Source: Piscinibacter sp. XHJ-5
GTDB taxonomy: Bacteria > Pseudomonadota > Gammaproteobacteria > Burkholderiales > Burkholderiaceae_C
DNA: 64,000 bases
Assembly (NCBI RefSeq): GCF_029855045.1
Contig: NZ_CP123228.1
Coordinates: 2,046,001 to 2,110,000, forward strand
Direction of reading: 5' to 3'
In this document: positions 35,446-46,615 of the stretch, in pieces
Layout of the letters: each line of letters begins with the position of its first letter
How positions within the stretch are numbered: the first letter of the stretch is position 1
Position numbers and translations under genes: made by a program
The notes under the pieces: generated by a model
What the model was told of the DNA's origin: nothing
What the model saw: the letters and a program-made list of their open reading frames with translations, nothing else
The model's database searches: none

Positions 35446-36732
35446 ATGAAGCTCTCGAAAATCACATTCGGCATCCTGGTCGGAACCGGTTTGTCGGTGT
35501 CGGCCGGGGTCGCGATGGCCCAGGCGAAGCCCGCGGCGAAAGCCGGCAAGCCGCTCGAAGGTCAGGTCATCAAGATGGTCCGCATCGATGCGCTGTCGGG
35601 CCTGATGGCGCCGGTGGGCAGCAACCAGCTGAAGAGCTATCAGTTCTTCGCGGAGAAGTTCAATGCCGGCAACCCGGCGGGCGTGAAGTTCGAGGTCAGC
35701 GGCATTGACAACAAGCTCAGCCCGACCGAGACGCTGAACGCGCTGAAGGCGGCCATCGACCAGGGTGTGCGCTACGTGATCCAGGGCAACGGATCGTCCG
35801 TGGCCGCTGCCCTGATCGATGCGGTGAACAAGCACAACGAGCGCAATCCCGGCAAGGAGGTGGTCTACCTCAACGACGCCGCGGTGGACCCCGACTTCAC
35901 CAACAGCAAGTGCAGCTACTGGCACTTCCGCTTCGACGCCGACACGTCGATGAAGATGGAGGCGCTGACCACCTTCATGAAGGACCAGCCCGACGTCAAG
36001 AAGGTGTACCTGCTGAACCAGAACTACTCGCACGGCCACCAGGTCGCCAAGTTCGCCAAGGAGAACCTGGCCCGCAAGCGGCCCGACATCCAGATCGTCG
36101 GCGAGGACCTGCACCCGCTCGCGCAGGTGCGCGACTTCGCGCCGTACATCGCGAAGATCAAGGCCTCGGGCGCCGACACGGTGATCACCGGCAACTGGGG
36201 CTCGGACCTGTCGCTGCTCGTGAAGGCGGCCAACGAAGGCGGCTACAACGGGAAGTTCTACACCTACTACACCGGCGTCACCGGCACGCCGACGGCGCTG
36301 GGCACCGGCGGCGCGGGCCGTGTCTTCCAGGTGGCCTACAGCCACTACAACATGGGCGGGCAGATGGAAGCCTGGATGAAGGAGTTCAAGCAGAAGTTCA
36401 ACGACGACTTCTACACGGGCTCGGTGATCCACGTGTTCACGGTGCTGTCGCAGGCGATGGCCAACGCCCAGTCCACCGATCCGGTGAAGGTCGCCGCGGC
36501 GATGGAAGGCCTGAAGGTCAAGAGCTTCAACGGCGACGTGGAAGTCCGCAAGACCGACCACCAGCTGCAGCAGCCGCTGTACCTCACGGTGTGGCAGAAG
36601 GCCGATTCGCAGTACCCGTACAGCCCCGAGAACACCGGCATGACGCTGGTGCCGGTGAAGGAGTTCCCGTCGTACGTCTCCAGCACGCCGACGAGCTGCC
36701 AGATGAAACGCCCCGGCACGGCCTCGAGCTGA
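35446..36732 (+). CDS. Branched-chain-type ABC transporter substrate-binding protein
   Basis: A 428-residue periplasmic binding protein of the LivK/leucine-binding type. The signal peptide (ITFGILVGTGLSVSAGVAMAQ) is followed by IKMVRIDALSGLMAPVGSNQ, a type I periplasmic fold start, and by ALKAAIDQGVRYVIQGNGSSVAAALID and ADTVITGNWGSDLSLLVKAA. Proteins of this family bind amino acids, urea, or aliphatic and aromatic acids. An AGGAGA ribosome site lies before the ATG. A strong hairpin after the stop separates it from the permease genes, which would let it be made in excess over them. Confidence 0.9.
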   Translation: MKLSKITFGILVGTGLSVSAGVAMAQAKPAAKAGKPLEGQVIKMVRIDALSGLMAPVGSNQLKSYQFFAEKFNAGNPAGVKFEVSGIDNKLSPTETLNALKAAIDQGVRYVIQGNGSSVAAALIDAVNKHNERNPGKEVVYLNDAAVDPDFTNSKCSYWHFRFDADTSMKMEALTTFMKDQPDVKKVYLLNQNYSHGHQVAKFAKENLARKRPDIQIVGEDLHPLAQVRDFAPYIAKIKASGADTVITGNWGSDLSLLVKAANEGGYNGKFYTYYTGVTGTPTALGTGGAGRVFQVAYSHYNMGGQMEAWMKEFKQKFNDDFYTGSVIHVFTVLSQAMANAQSTDPVKVAAAMEGLKVKSFNGDVEVRKTDHQLQQPLYLTVWQKADSQYPYSPENTGMTLVPVKEFPSYVSSTPTSCQMKRPGTASS

Positions 36733-36754
36733 TCGCCCGCCTCGCTCCTGACCA

Positions 36755-36780
36755 GGGGCCCGACCTGCTCGGGCCCCTTT
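36755..36780 (+). terminator. Intercistronic terminator/attenuator after the binding-protein gene
   Basis: GGGGCCCGA (36755-36763) and TCGGGCCCC (36769-36777) form a perfect 9-bp stem around CCTGC, followed by TTTCTCTT. It lies between the binding-protein gene and livH. Partial termination here would leave a high binding-protein to permease ratio, a usual feature of such importers. Confidence 0.8.
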
Positions 36781-36790
36781 CTCTTCCCGG

Positions 36791-37834
36791 ATGAGGGCTA
36801 TGGAGTTCTTCACCGTTTCCATGCTGAACGGCCTGAGCTACGGCCTGCTGCTGTTCATGCTCAGCTCCGGCCTGACGCTGATCTTCAGCATGATGGGCGT
36901 GCTGAACTTCGCCCACGCGAGCTTCTACATGGTGGGCGCGTACGTGGCCTACACCATCTCGCGCCTCGTCGGCTTCTGGCCTGCGCTGATCGTCGCCCCG
37001 CTGATCGTCGGTGCGCTGGGCGCGCTGTTCGAGCGCTTCGCGCTGCGCCGCGTGCACAAGTTCGGCCATGTGCCCGAGCTGCTGATCACCTTCGGGCTGT
37101 CGTTCGTGATCCTGGAGCTGGTGCAGCTCGTCTGGGGCCGCGCGTCTCTGGAGTTCCAGCCGCCCGAGGTGCTGCGCGGGCCCGCGTTCACCCTGATCAA
37201 TTCGTCGGTCGAGGGCATCAGTGTCGTCTGGGGCACGGCGCCGGCGGCGCTGTGCAGCGCTGCCGACGCGGCGGTGCGCGTCGTGTGCTCGCCGTTTCCC
37301 GCGACGCGCGGCTTCATGATGCTCGTCGCGCTGATGATGCTGCTCGCACTGTGGCTCATGCTGACGCGCACCCGCATCGGCCTCGTGATCCAGAGCGCGC
37401 TCACGCATCCCGAGATGGTCGAGGCGCTGGGCCACAACGTGCCGCGCGTGTTCATGCTGGTGTTCGGCGCGGGCGCGGCGCTCGCCGGCCTGGCCGGCGT
37501 AATCGGAGGCAGCACCTTCGTGACCGAGCCGGCGATGGCTGCCACCGTCGGCTCGGTGATCTTCGTTGTCGTCGTGGTCGGCGGCATGGGCTCGCTCGCC
37601 GGAGCATTTCTCGCCTCGGTTCTGATCGGCGTGATCCAGACCTTCGCGGTGGCACTCGACTATTCGCTGCTGAGCGTGCTCTCCGGCTTCGGCCTGCAGG
37701 TCGGCGCGGCAGCGGCGGCCAACACGCTGATGAAGCTCACCATCTCGCAGATCGCGCCCATCCTGCCGTACCTGTTCCTGGTGCTGATCCTCATCTTCCG
37801 GCCCAAGGGCCTGCTCGGCACTCGGGAGGGCTGA
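36791..37834 (+). CDS. ABC transporter permease, LivH type
   Basis: A 347-residue inner-membrane permease with about eight hydrophobic helices. MLNGLSYGLLLFMLSSGLTLIFSMMGVLNFAHASF is the LivH opening (stated by position 10-44 of the protein), and VVVVGGMGSLAGAFLASVLIG is the cytoplasmic coupling region to the ATPases. An insert of about 30 residues with two cysteines (about 150-175, CSAADAAVRVVCSPFP) lies in a periplasmic loop and is longer than in classical LivH. The start could instead be the ATG at 36800. livM follows after 3 bp. Confidence 0.88.
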   Translation: MRAMEFFTVSMLNGLSYGLLLFMLSSGLTLIFSMMGVLNFAHASFYMVGAYVAYTISRLVGFWPALIVAPLIVGALGALFERFALRRVHKFGHVPELLITFGLSFVILELVQLVWGRASLEFQPPEVLRGPAFTLINSSVEGISVVWGTAPAALCSAADAAVRVVCSPFPATRGFMMLVALMMLLALWLMLTRTRIGLVIQSALTHPEMVEALGHNVPRVFMLVFGAGAALAGLAGVIGGSTFVTEPAMAATVGSVIFVVVVVGGMGSLAGAFLASVLIGVIQTFAVALDYSLLSVLSGFGLQVGAAAAANTLMKLTISQIAPILPYLFLVLILIFRPKGLLGTREG

Positions 37835-37837
37835 AGC

Positions 37838-39199
37838 ATGTCCGCTGTGATGTCCACTTCCACGGACGAAGCCGTCGAGGCGTCACCGGCGCCGGTGGCG
37901 ACGCCATCCGCTCGCGGCGCGGTCTACAGCTTCCGCCCGTACAACGTCGGCCGCGCCGTCGTCTGGGCCGCCTTCGCGCTGCTGCTGATGGTCGCGCCGA
38001 TGGTGTTCAGCGGCGGCCTCGGCATGACGATCCTGTCGCAGATGGGCATCGCGATCGTGGCCTGCCTGTCCTACAACATGCTGCTGGGGCAGGGCGGCAT
38101 GCTGAGCTTCGGCCATGCGGTGTACACCGGGCTGGCCACCTTCGTCGCGGTGCACGTGCTCAACCGCATCGGCGCGGGCCTGCCGATTCCGGTCAGCGTG
38201 CTGCCGCTGGTGGGCGGCATCGCCGGCATGCTGTTCGCGGTGGTGCTGGGCTTCGTCACCACCAAGAAGGCCGGCACGCCGTTCGCGATGATCACGCTGG
38301 GCATCGGCGAGCTGGTGTTCGCGATGTCGCTGATGATTCCGGAGTTCTTCGGCGGCGAGGCGGGCGTGTCCACCAACCGCGTGGTCGGCAAGCCGGTGAT
38401 GGGCATCACCTTCGGGCCGCAGATCCAGGTGTACTACCTGCTCGCGCTGTATGCCTTCGTGTGCACCGCCGCCATGTTCGCCTTCACGCGCACGCCGCTC
38501 GGCCGCATGCTGAACGCGGTGCGCGACAACCCCGAGCGGGTGGAGTTCATCGGCTACAGCACGCAGCACGTGCGCTACCTGTCGTTCATCATCGCCGGCT
38601 TCTTCGCCGGCGTGGCCGGCGGCATGTACGCGCTGAACTTCGAGATCGCCACCGCCGAGGTGGTGGGCGCAGGCCGTTCGGGCGCCTACCTGCTGTTCAC
38701 CTTCCTCGGCGGCGCCACCTTCTTCTTCGGCCCGATCATCGGCGCGGTGCTGATGGTGATCGCGGGCGTGCTGCTGTCGGAGTTCACCAAGGCATGGCTT
38801 CTGTACCTGGGCCTGATCTTCCTGTTCATGGTGATGTACGCGCCCGGCGGCATCGCCAGCCTGATCATGATGAACCTGCGTGTGGCCGCCTTCGGCAAGC
38901 TGCGCCGGCTGTGGCCCTCGTACCTCGCGCTGGCCGGCACCGCGCTGGTGATGCTGGTGGGCGCCGCCGCGATGATCGAGATGGTGTACCACCTGCAGCT
39001 GAACGCGGCGCTCGGCACCACCTTGCAGTTCATGGGCGCCACGCTCGACGCCAAGGGCATCGACAGCTGGGTCGGCGCGATCCTGGTCACGCTGGTCGGT
39101 TTGGGCCTGTTCGAAGCCACGCGCAGGACCTTCGCCGTGCAGTGGGGCGAGATCCAGGGCGAGATCGAGAAGGAAATCCGGCGGAGGGAGACGCTGTGA
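37838..39199 (+). CDS. ABC transporter permease, LivM type, with C-terminal extension
   Basis: A 453-residue permease, with a hydrophilic 40-residue N terminus, the core (LSYNMLLGQGGMLSFGHAVYTGL, then VRDNPERVEFIGYSTQHVRY) and about ten helices. It is longer than most LivM proteins: after the usual end near residue 350 there are two more hydrophobic stretches and a charged tail (GEIQGEIEKEIRRRE). It lies between livH and livG and overlaps livG by 4 bases. The extra C-terminal part may be specific to this transporter subtype. Confidence 0.87.
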   Translation: MSAVMSTSTDEAVEASPAPVATPSARGAVYSFRPYNVGRAVVWAAFALLLMVAPMVFSGGLGMTILSQMGIAIVACLSYNMLLGQGGMLSFGHAVYTGLATFVAVHVLNRIGAGLPIPVSVLPLVGGIAGMLFAVVLGFVTTKKAGTPFAMITLGIGELVFAMSLMIPEFFGGEAGVSTNRVVGKPVMGITFGPQIQVYYLLALYAFVCTAAMFAFTRTPLGRMLNAVRDNPERVEFIGYSTQHVRYLSFIIAGFFAGVAGGMYALNFEIATAEVVGAGRSGAYLLFTFLGGATFFFGPIIGAVLMVIAGVLLSEFTKAWLLYLGLIFLFMVMYAPGGIASLIMMNLRVAAFGKLRRLWPSYLALAGTALVMLVGAAAMIEMVYHLQLNAALGTTLQFMGATLDAKGIDSWVGAILVTLVGLGLFEATRRTFAVQWGEIQGEIEKEIRRRETL

Positions 39200-39990
39200 G
39201 CGCCAACCCGTCCTCCGCGCATGCCGTCGAGCTTCGCGACCTGCGCAAGTCATTCGGCAAGACCGAGATCATCCGCGGCGCCAACCTGGCCGTCGCGCCC
39301 GGCGAGCGCGTCGCCATCATCGGTCCCAACGGCGCCGGCAAGTCGACGCTGTTCAACCTGATCAGCGGCCGCTTCGGTCCGACGTCGGGACAGATCCTGC
39401 TCAACGGCCAGCGCATCGACGGCAGGAAGCCCTACGAGATCAGCCGCCAGGGTCTGGCGCGCAGCTTCCAGATCAGCAACCTCTTCGGCCGGCTGTCGGT
39501 GTTCGAGAACCTGCGCTGCGGCGTTCTCTGGTCGCTGGGCTACCGCTACTCCTTCTGGCACCGCCTGTCGCGCCTGGCCGACGCGAACGACCGCGCCGAG
39601 CAGCTCATGAAGATGATCAAGCTCGACCGCAAGCGCGACACGCTGGCGATGAACCTCACGTATGCGGAGCAGCGCGCGCTCGAGATCGGCATCACCATCG
39701 CCGGGGGCGCCGACGTCATCCTGCTCGACGAGCCCACCGCCGGCATGAGCAAGAGCGAGACACGGCGCTTCATCGAGCTGATCCGTGAGGTCACGGCCGG
39801 CAAGACGCTGCTGACCGTGGAGCACGACATGGGGGTGGTGTTCGGCCTGGCGGACAAGATCGCGGTGCTGGTGTACGGCGAGGTCATCGCCTTCGACAAG
39901 CCCGATGCAGTGCGCGCCAATGCGAAGGTGCAGGAGGCCTACCTCGGATCGGTGCTGGCCGAACAGCAGGCCGCGGGAGCGCACGCATGA
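39196..39990 (+). CDS. ABC transporter ATP-binding protein, LivG type
   Basis: A 264-residue ATPase. Walker A GPNGAGKST, Q-loop region RSFQISNLFGRLSVFENL, signature LTYAEQRALEIG (the LivG form of the ABC signature) and Walker B VILLDEPTAGMS. The start is a GTG that overlaps the livM stop (GTGA), with GGAGGGAG just upstream. livF follows after 58 bp. Confidence 0.88.
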   Translation: MSANPSSAHAVELRDLRKSFGKTEIIRGANLAVAPGERVAIIGPNGAGKSTLFNLISGRFGPTSGQILLNGQRIDGRKPYEISRQGLARSFQISNLFGRLSVFENLRCGVLWSLGYRYSFWHRLSRLADANDRAEQLMKMIKLDRKRDTLAMNLTYAEQRALEIGITIAGGADVILLDEPTAGMSKSETRRFIELIREVTAGKTLLTVEHDMGVVFGLADKIAVLVYGEVIAFDKPDAVRANAKVQEAYLGSVLAEQQAAGAHA

Positions 39991-40048
39991 GCGCACCCGG
40001 CCGCTCCCAGGCGATCGTCCCGTGGCGCTTCGTGCGGAGGACAGTCCG

Positions 40049-40756
40049 ATGAGCAGCAATCTCCTGAAGCTCGAGAACGTCCACGCCTTCTACGGCAAGA
40101 GCCACATCCTGCACGGGGTCGACATGCGCGTCGGCGAAGGCGAGATCGTGAGCCTGCTGGGCCGCAACGGGGCGGGGCGATCGACCACCGTCAAGACCAT
40201 CATGGGCCTGGTCGACGGCCACGGTTCCGTGCGCTTTCGCGACAAGGAGATCCTCGGCCACAAGGCCTTCGAGATCGCGCACCAGGGACTCGGCTACGTA
40301 CCGGAGAACCGCGACATCTTTCCGAAGCTCACCGTGCACCAGAACCTGATGCTCGGCGAGAAGCGTGCTCACAAGAAGCCGCGCTGGGGCTTCGCCGACA
40401 TGTACACGATGTTCCCGCGGCTGAAGGAGCGCCAGCACACCGAGGCGGGTGTGCTGTCCGGCGGCGAGCAGCAGATGCTGACGCTGTGCCGCACGCTGAT
40501 GGGCGACCCGGACCTGATCATGATCGACGAGCCGACCGAAGGGCTGGCGCCCAAGATCGTCGAACTGGTCGCCGAGTACCTGAAGGAGCTGAAGCGGCGA
40601 GGCGTCTCCGTGCTGCTGGTGGAGCAGAAGCTCACCATCGCGCTGGAGATCTCCGAGCGCTGCTACGTGATGGGCCATGGCCGCATCGTCTTCGAGGGGA
40701 CTCCTGCGCAGCTGCGCGCCGACGCCTACATTCGCAAGGAGTGGCTGGAGGTTTGA
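40049..40756 (+). CDS. ABC transporter ATP-binding protein, LivF type, with Arg in Walker A
   Basis: A 235-residue ATPase completing the importer. Q-loop GLGYVPENRDIFPKLTVHQNL, signature LSGGEQQMLTLCRTL and Walker B LIMIDEPTEGLAP are normal. The P-loop reads GRNGAGRST, so residue 44, where nearly all ABC proteins have the phosphate-binding Lys, is Arg. With an intact LivG partner the transporter may hydrolyse ATP at one site only. The ATG at 40049 has GGAGGACA upstream. Confidence 0.88.
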   Translation: MSSNLLKLENVHAFYGKSHILHGVDMRVGEGEIVSLLGRNGAGRSTTVKTIMGLVDGHGSVRFRDKEILGHKAFEIAHQGLGYVPENRDIFPKLTVHQNLMLGEKRAHKKPRWGFADMYTMFPRLKERQHTEAGVLSGGEQQMLTLCRTLMGDPDLIMIDEPTEGLAPKIVELVAEYLKELKRRGVSVLLVEQKLTIALEISERCYVMGHGRIVFEGTPAQLRADAYIRKEWLEV

Positions 40757-40779
40757 CCGCGCCCCGCATGCCCGACGCG

Positions 40780-40844
40780 TCCCGCCGTGGCGGGACCGTC
40801 CTGTCGCCGCAGAGACAACACAGGCCGAGGCTGCTGCCTAGAAT
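40780..40844 (+). promoter_or_regulatory. Hairpin and candidate promoter before the beta-oxidation genes
   Basis: In the 135-bp gap after livF, TCCCGCC (40780-40786) and GGCGGGA (40789-40795) form a tight hairpin without a T-run. Further on, TAGAAT at 40839-40844, preceded by TGC, matches an extended -10 element; no good -35 is visible. The beta-oxidation gene starts 48 bp downstream, so it may have its own promoter. Confidence 0.4.
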
Positions 40845-40891
40845 CGCACGGTCGTTCTATTTTTCTCACCCGTTCTCCTGACGAGGTCACC

Positions 40892-42985
<2,094 letters not shown>

Positions 42986-43024
42986 TCCAACGAATTCTTC
43001 AGCGACCTTTCGCAGGAGCCCGAC

Positions 43025-44200
43025 ATGACCAACGCAGTGATCGTTTCCACCGCCCGCACCCCGCTCGCCAAGAGCTGGAAGGGCGCCTTCAACATGACCC
43101 ATGGCGCGACGCTGGGCGGGCACGCCGTCAAGGCGGCCGTCGAGCGCGCCGGCATCGACGGTGCGCTCGTCGACGACGTCATCATGGGCTGCGCGACGCC
43201 TGAAGGCGCGACCGGCAGCAACATCGCGCGCCAGATCGCGCTGCGCGCCGGCCTGCCCATCACCACCAGCGGCATGACGATCAACCGCTTCTGCTCGAGC
43301 GGCCTGCAGACCATCGCAACCGCGGCGCAGCGCATCGTGGCCGGCGAAGGCGAGGTGTACGTGGCGGGCGGCGTGGAGAGCATCTCCTGCGTGCAGAACG
43401 AGGCCAACAAGCACATGCTGGCCGACGCGTGGCTGCTCGAGAACAAGCCCACGATCTACTGGAACATGCTGCAGACCGCCGAGCAGGTGGCCAAGCGCTA
43501 CGGCATCGCGCGCGAGCGCATGGACCAGTACGGTGCGCAAAGCCAGCAGCGCGCCACCGCGGCGCTGGAGGCGGGCCGGTTCAAGGACGAGATCGTGCCG
43601 ATCACCGTCACCGCCGGCGTCGCCGATCCAGTGATGGGGCTGCGCACCAAGGAAGTCACCGTCAGCAACGACGAGGGCATCCGTCCCGGCACCACCTACG
43701 AGGCCGTGTCGGGCATCCGCCCCGCGCTGCCCGGCGGCGTGATTGCGGCCGGCAATGCCAGCCAGTTCAGCGACGGCGGCGGCGCCTGCGTGGTGGTCAG
43801 CGAAGCCTTCGCGCAGAAGAACAACCTGAAGCCGCTGGGCCGTTTCCTCGGCTTCAACGTCGCCGGCTGCGAGCCCGACGAGATGGGCATCGGCCCGGTC
43901 TTCGCCGTGCCCAAGGTGCTCAAGCGCCTGGGGCTCACCGTGGACGACATCGACCTGTGGGAGCTCAACGAGGCCTTCGCGGTGCAGGTGCTGTACTGCG
44001 CCGACAAGCTGGGCATCCCGATGGACAGGCTCAACGTCAACGGCGGCGCCATCGCGGTGGGCCATCCCTACGGCGTCAGCGGCCAGCGCCTCACCGGCCA
44101 TGCGCTGATCGAGGGCAAGCGGCGCGGCGCGAAGAAGGTCGTCGTCACGATGTGCATCGGCGGCGGCATGGGGGCGGCCGGCGTCTTCGAAGTGCTGTGA
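43025..44200 (+). CDS. Acetyl-CoA acyltransferase (thiolase)
   Basis: A 391-residue thiolase that cleaves 3-ketoacyl-CoA with CoA. The acyl-accepting Cys is at 90 ([18 protein letters not shown], given by its position), the base residues are His347 in [12 protein letters not shown] and Cys377 in MCIGGGMG. Length and motifs fit a degradative thiolase. It pairs with the preceding bifunctional protein to complete the beta-oxidation spiral. A GC-rich hairpin follows the stop. Confidence 0.93.
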   Translation: MTNAVIVSTARTPLAKSWKGAFNMTHGATLGGHAVKAAVERAGIDGALVDDVIMGCATPEGATGSNIARQIALRAGLPITTSGMTINRFCSSGLQTIATAAQRIVAGEGEVYVAGGVESISCVQNEANKHMLADAWLLENKPTIYWNMLQTAEQVAKRYGIARERMDQYGAQSQQRATAALEAGRFKDEIVPITVTAGVADPVMGLRTKEVTVSNDEGIRPGTTYEAVSGIRPALPGGVIAAGNASQFSDGGGACVVVSEAFAQKNNLKPLGRFLGFNVAGCEPDEMGIGPVFAVPKVLKRLGLTVDDIDLWELNEAFAVQVLYCADKLGIPMDRLNVNGGAIAVGHPYGVSGQRLTGHALIEGKRRGAKKVVVTMCIGGGMGAAGVFEVL

Positions 44201-44207
44201 GCGAGGC

Positions 44208-44236
44208 TGTCGGGGAGGCCGCAGCCGACCCCGACA
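44208..44236. terminator. Inverted repeat after the thiolase gene
   Basis: TGTCGGGG (44208-44215) and CCCCGACA (44229-44236) form a perfect 8-bp stem with a 13-base loop in the 98-bp gap between the thiolase and the acyl-CoA dehydrogenase. No T-run follows, so termination would be weak or Rho-dependent. Confidence 0.4.
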
Positions 44237-44298
44237 TCACGCGGTGCGGTGATGCCATCGGGACATCGCATGCCCTGCAGCGGGTGTAAGGTGCACCG

Positions 44299-46134
44299 AT
44301 GAGCTACCGCCAGACCACCGACTTCTTCCTCTACGACTGGCTCGACGTCGAGTCGCTGCGCGCGCGTGCGCGCTTCGCCGATCACTCGCGCGAGACCTTC
44401 GACTCGGTGCTCGACACCTGCGAGCGCATCGCCCGCGAGAAATTCGCGCCGTCCAACCGCATCGCCGACACCGAAGAGCCGTGGTTCGACGGCGAGAAGG
44501 TGCATCTGCCCGAGAGCAGCCACGCGGCATCGCGCGCCTACGTCGAGTCCGGCATGCTGGCCGCGGCGCAGGACTACGAGATCGGCGGCATGCAGCTGCC
44601 GTGCGTCGTCGAGATGGCGGCCAACAGCTTCTTCTCCAAGGCCGGCATCGGCATCGGCGGGGGCGGCATGCTCACCAGCGGCAACGCCAACCTCCTGATG
44701 GCGCACGGCACGCCGAAGCAGCAGCAGGTGTTCGCGCGCAACGAGTTTGCCGGACGCTTCTTCGGCACCATGTGCCTCAGCGAGCCTCAGGCCGGCTCCA
44801 GCCTGTCGGACGTCGCCACGCGCGCCACGCCCGACGGCGACGATTTCGAGGGCGATCCGCTCGGTCCGCGCTACCGCCTGCGCGGCAACAAGATGTGGAT
44901 CTCGAACGGCGAGCACGAGCTGGCCGAGAACATCGTGCACCTGGTGCTGGCGAAGATCCCCGGCCCCGACGGCAGGCCGGTCGCCGGGACCAGGGGCATC
45001 TCGCTGTTCATCGTGCCGAAGAAGCTGGTCGACGCCGAGGGCGGTCTCACCGGCGAACGAAACGACGTCGCGCTTGCGGGCCTCAATCACAAGCTCGGCT
45101 ACCGCGGCATCCCGAACACGCTGCTGAACTTCGGCGAAGGCAAGTACCCGGTGCGCGGCGGCCCGGGCGCCATCGGCTACCTCGTCGGAAGGCCAGGCGA
45201 TGGCCTGCGCTGCATGTTCCACATGATGAACGAGGCGCGCATCGCGGTCGGCCTGGGCGCCGCGTCGCTCGGCCACGCGGGCTACGAGGCCAGCCTCGAC
45301 TACGCGCGCAACCGCCCGCAGGGCAGGCCGACAGGCACCGCCGGCAAGGATCCGACGCAGCCCCAGGTGCCCATCATTCGCCACGCCGACGTCAAGCGCA
45401 TGCTGCTGGCGCAGAAGAGCTACAGCGAGGGCGCGATTGCGCTGGAGCTGTACTGCGCGCGCCTGGTCGACGAGCTGCACACCGGCGAGCCGCACGATGC
45501 GGCCGAGGCCGGCCTGTTGCTGGAGATGCTGACGCCGATCGCCAAGAGCTGGCCCAGCGAGTGGTGCCTCGAAGCCAACAGCCTCGCCATCCAGGTGCTC
45601 GGCGGCTACGGCTACACGCGCGACTTCCCGGTCGAGCAGTACTGGCGCGACAACCGCCTCAACATGATCCATGAGGGCACGCACGGCATCCAGGCGCTGG
45701 ACCTGCTCGGCCGCAAGGTCGTGATGGACGGCGGGAAGGGCCTGGCGCTTCTGGCCCGCAAGATCAACGACACCGTCGAGCGCGCGATGCGCGTCGAGCC
45801 GCTGGCCGAGCACGCCAACGCGCTCGCCGGTGCACTGAAGTCCCTGGGCCACGCGACCCGCGCCGCCTGGGCCACCGGCGATCCGGAAGAGGCGCTGGCC
45901 AATGCGACGCCTTACCTGCAGGCCTTCGGGCACACGGTGCTCGCATGGATCTGGCTCGAGGTGGGCCTGTGCGCCCACGGCAGGCTCGCACGAGGCCGGG
46001 ACGACCTGCTCCAGGGCAAGCTGAGCGCGATGCGCTACTTCTTCCGCTACGAGCTGCCGCGCATCGGTGCCTGGCTGCAAGTGGTCGAAAGCCGGGACGA
46101 CACCTGCCGCCGCATGGACGAAGCATGGTTCTGA
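44299..46134 (+). CDS. Acyl-CoA dehydrogenase, about 610-residue DmdC/FadE-like class
   Basis: An FAD enzyme that introduces the first double bond of beta-oxidation. The 611-residue protein begins MSYRQTTDFFLYDWLDVESL, an extra N-terminal piece of this class. The core has MCLSEPQAGSSLSDV and GNKMWISNGEHEL for flavin and substrate, and the Gln-Val-Leu-Gly-Gly-Tyr-Gly-Tyr segment with the Arg-Asp pair that follows. A C-terminal domain of about 120 residues extends past the usual 390-residue dehydrogenase. Members of this class act on varied short or substituted acyl-CoAs. A tiny membrane-protein gene begins 2 bases after its stop. Confidence 0.9.
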   Translation: MSYRQTTDFFLYDWLDVESLRARARFADHSRETFDSVLDTCERIAREKFAPSNRIADTEEPWFDGEKVHLPESSHAASRAYVESGMLAAAQDYEIGGMQLPCVVEMAANSFFSKAGIGIGGGGMLTSGNANLLMAHGTPKQQQVFARNEFAGRFFGTMCLSEPQAGSSLSDVATRATPDGDDFEGDPLGPRYRLRGNKMWISNGEHELAENIVHLVLAKIPGPDGRPVAGTRGISLFIVPKKLVDAEGGLTGERNDVALAGLNHKLGYRGIPNTLLNFGEGKYPVRGGPGAIGYLVGRPGDGLRCMFHMMNEARIAVGLGAASLGHAGYEASLDYARNRPQGRPTGTAGKDPTQPQVPIIRHADVKRMLLAQKSYSEGAIALELYCARLVDELHTGEPHDAAEAGLLLEMLTPIAKSWPSEWCLEANSLAIQVLGGYGYTRDFPVEQYWRDNRLNMIHEGTHGIQALDLLGRKVVMDGGKGLALLARKINDTVERAMRVEPLAEHANALAGALKSLGHATRAAWATGDPEEALANATPYLQAFGHTVLAWIWLEVGLCAHGRLARGRDDLLQGKLSAMRYFFRYELPRIGAWLQVVESRDDTCRRMDEAWF

Positions 46135-46136
46135 AG

Positions 46137-46328
46137 ATGAAAGCCGCCACCCTGGACAAGCTGATCTGGACGCTGGTCTATGCCGGGCTGGCCGGTGTCG
46201 GCCTCGGACTTTCGGTGCAGCGCAGCGACGATGCGATCGGCTGGAGCCTGGTCGGCGTCGGCGCGGTCGCCGCCGTCGTGGGCGCGCTGCTCGTCGTCGT
46301 GCGTTCGAGGATGCGAGACCCGCAATGA
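46137..46328 (+). CDS. Small two-helix membrane protein
   Basis: A 63-residue protein with two hydrophobic stretches (LIWTLVYAGLAGVGLGLSV and the segment from WSLVGVGAVAAVVGALLVVV) joined by a short polar loop and ending in a basic tail (RSRMRDPQ). I recognise no family. It begins 2 bases after the acyl-CoA dehydrogenase stop and its TGA overlaps the next ATG by 4 bases, so it is embedded in the operon and probably translated. An in-frame ATG at 46125, inside the upstream gene, would add four residues. Confidence 0.65.
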   Translation: MKAATLDKLIWTLVYAGLAGVGLGLSVQRSDDAIGWSLVGVGAVAAVVGALLVVVRSRMRDPQ

Positions 46329-46615
46329 TCCGCCACGTCGTCATCTGGAAGCTGAAGAACCCCGCCGACGCGCCGCGCTTCAAGGCCCTGCTCGATGGCT
46401 GTGCCGGCCTGGTCGCCGGCATGCTGGAGTTCGACGTCGGGATTCGCAGCGACGGCATGGAAGCCAATGCCGATGTGGTGCTGGTATCCACCTTCAGCGA
46501 TGCGCAGGCGCTGGAGGCCTATCAGCGGCATCCGCATCACCAGGCCGTCAGTGCGCAACTCGGGCCGCTGCGCGACACCCGCAGCGTGCTGGACTATCGA
46601 AAGGAAACGCGATGA
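46325..46615 (+). CDS. Dabb-domain (stress-responsive A/B barrel) protein
   Basis: A 96-residue protein with the dimeric alpha/beta barrel pattern: MIRHVVIWKLK at the start, VGIRSDGMEANADVVLVSTF and LEAYQRHPHHQAV. Family members range from stress proteins to small cyclases and decarboxylases, so function is open. Both ends overlap neighbours by 4 bases, consistent with tight coupling in this operon. Confidence 0.82.
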   Translation: MIRHVVIWKLKNPADAPRFKALLDGCAGLVAGMLEFDVGIRSDGMEANADVVLVSTFSDAQALEAYQRHPHHQAVSAQLGPLRDTRSVLDYRKETR

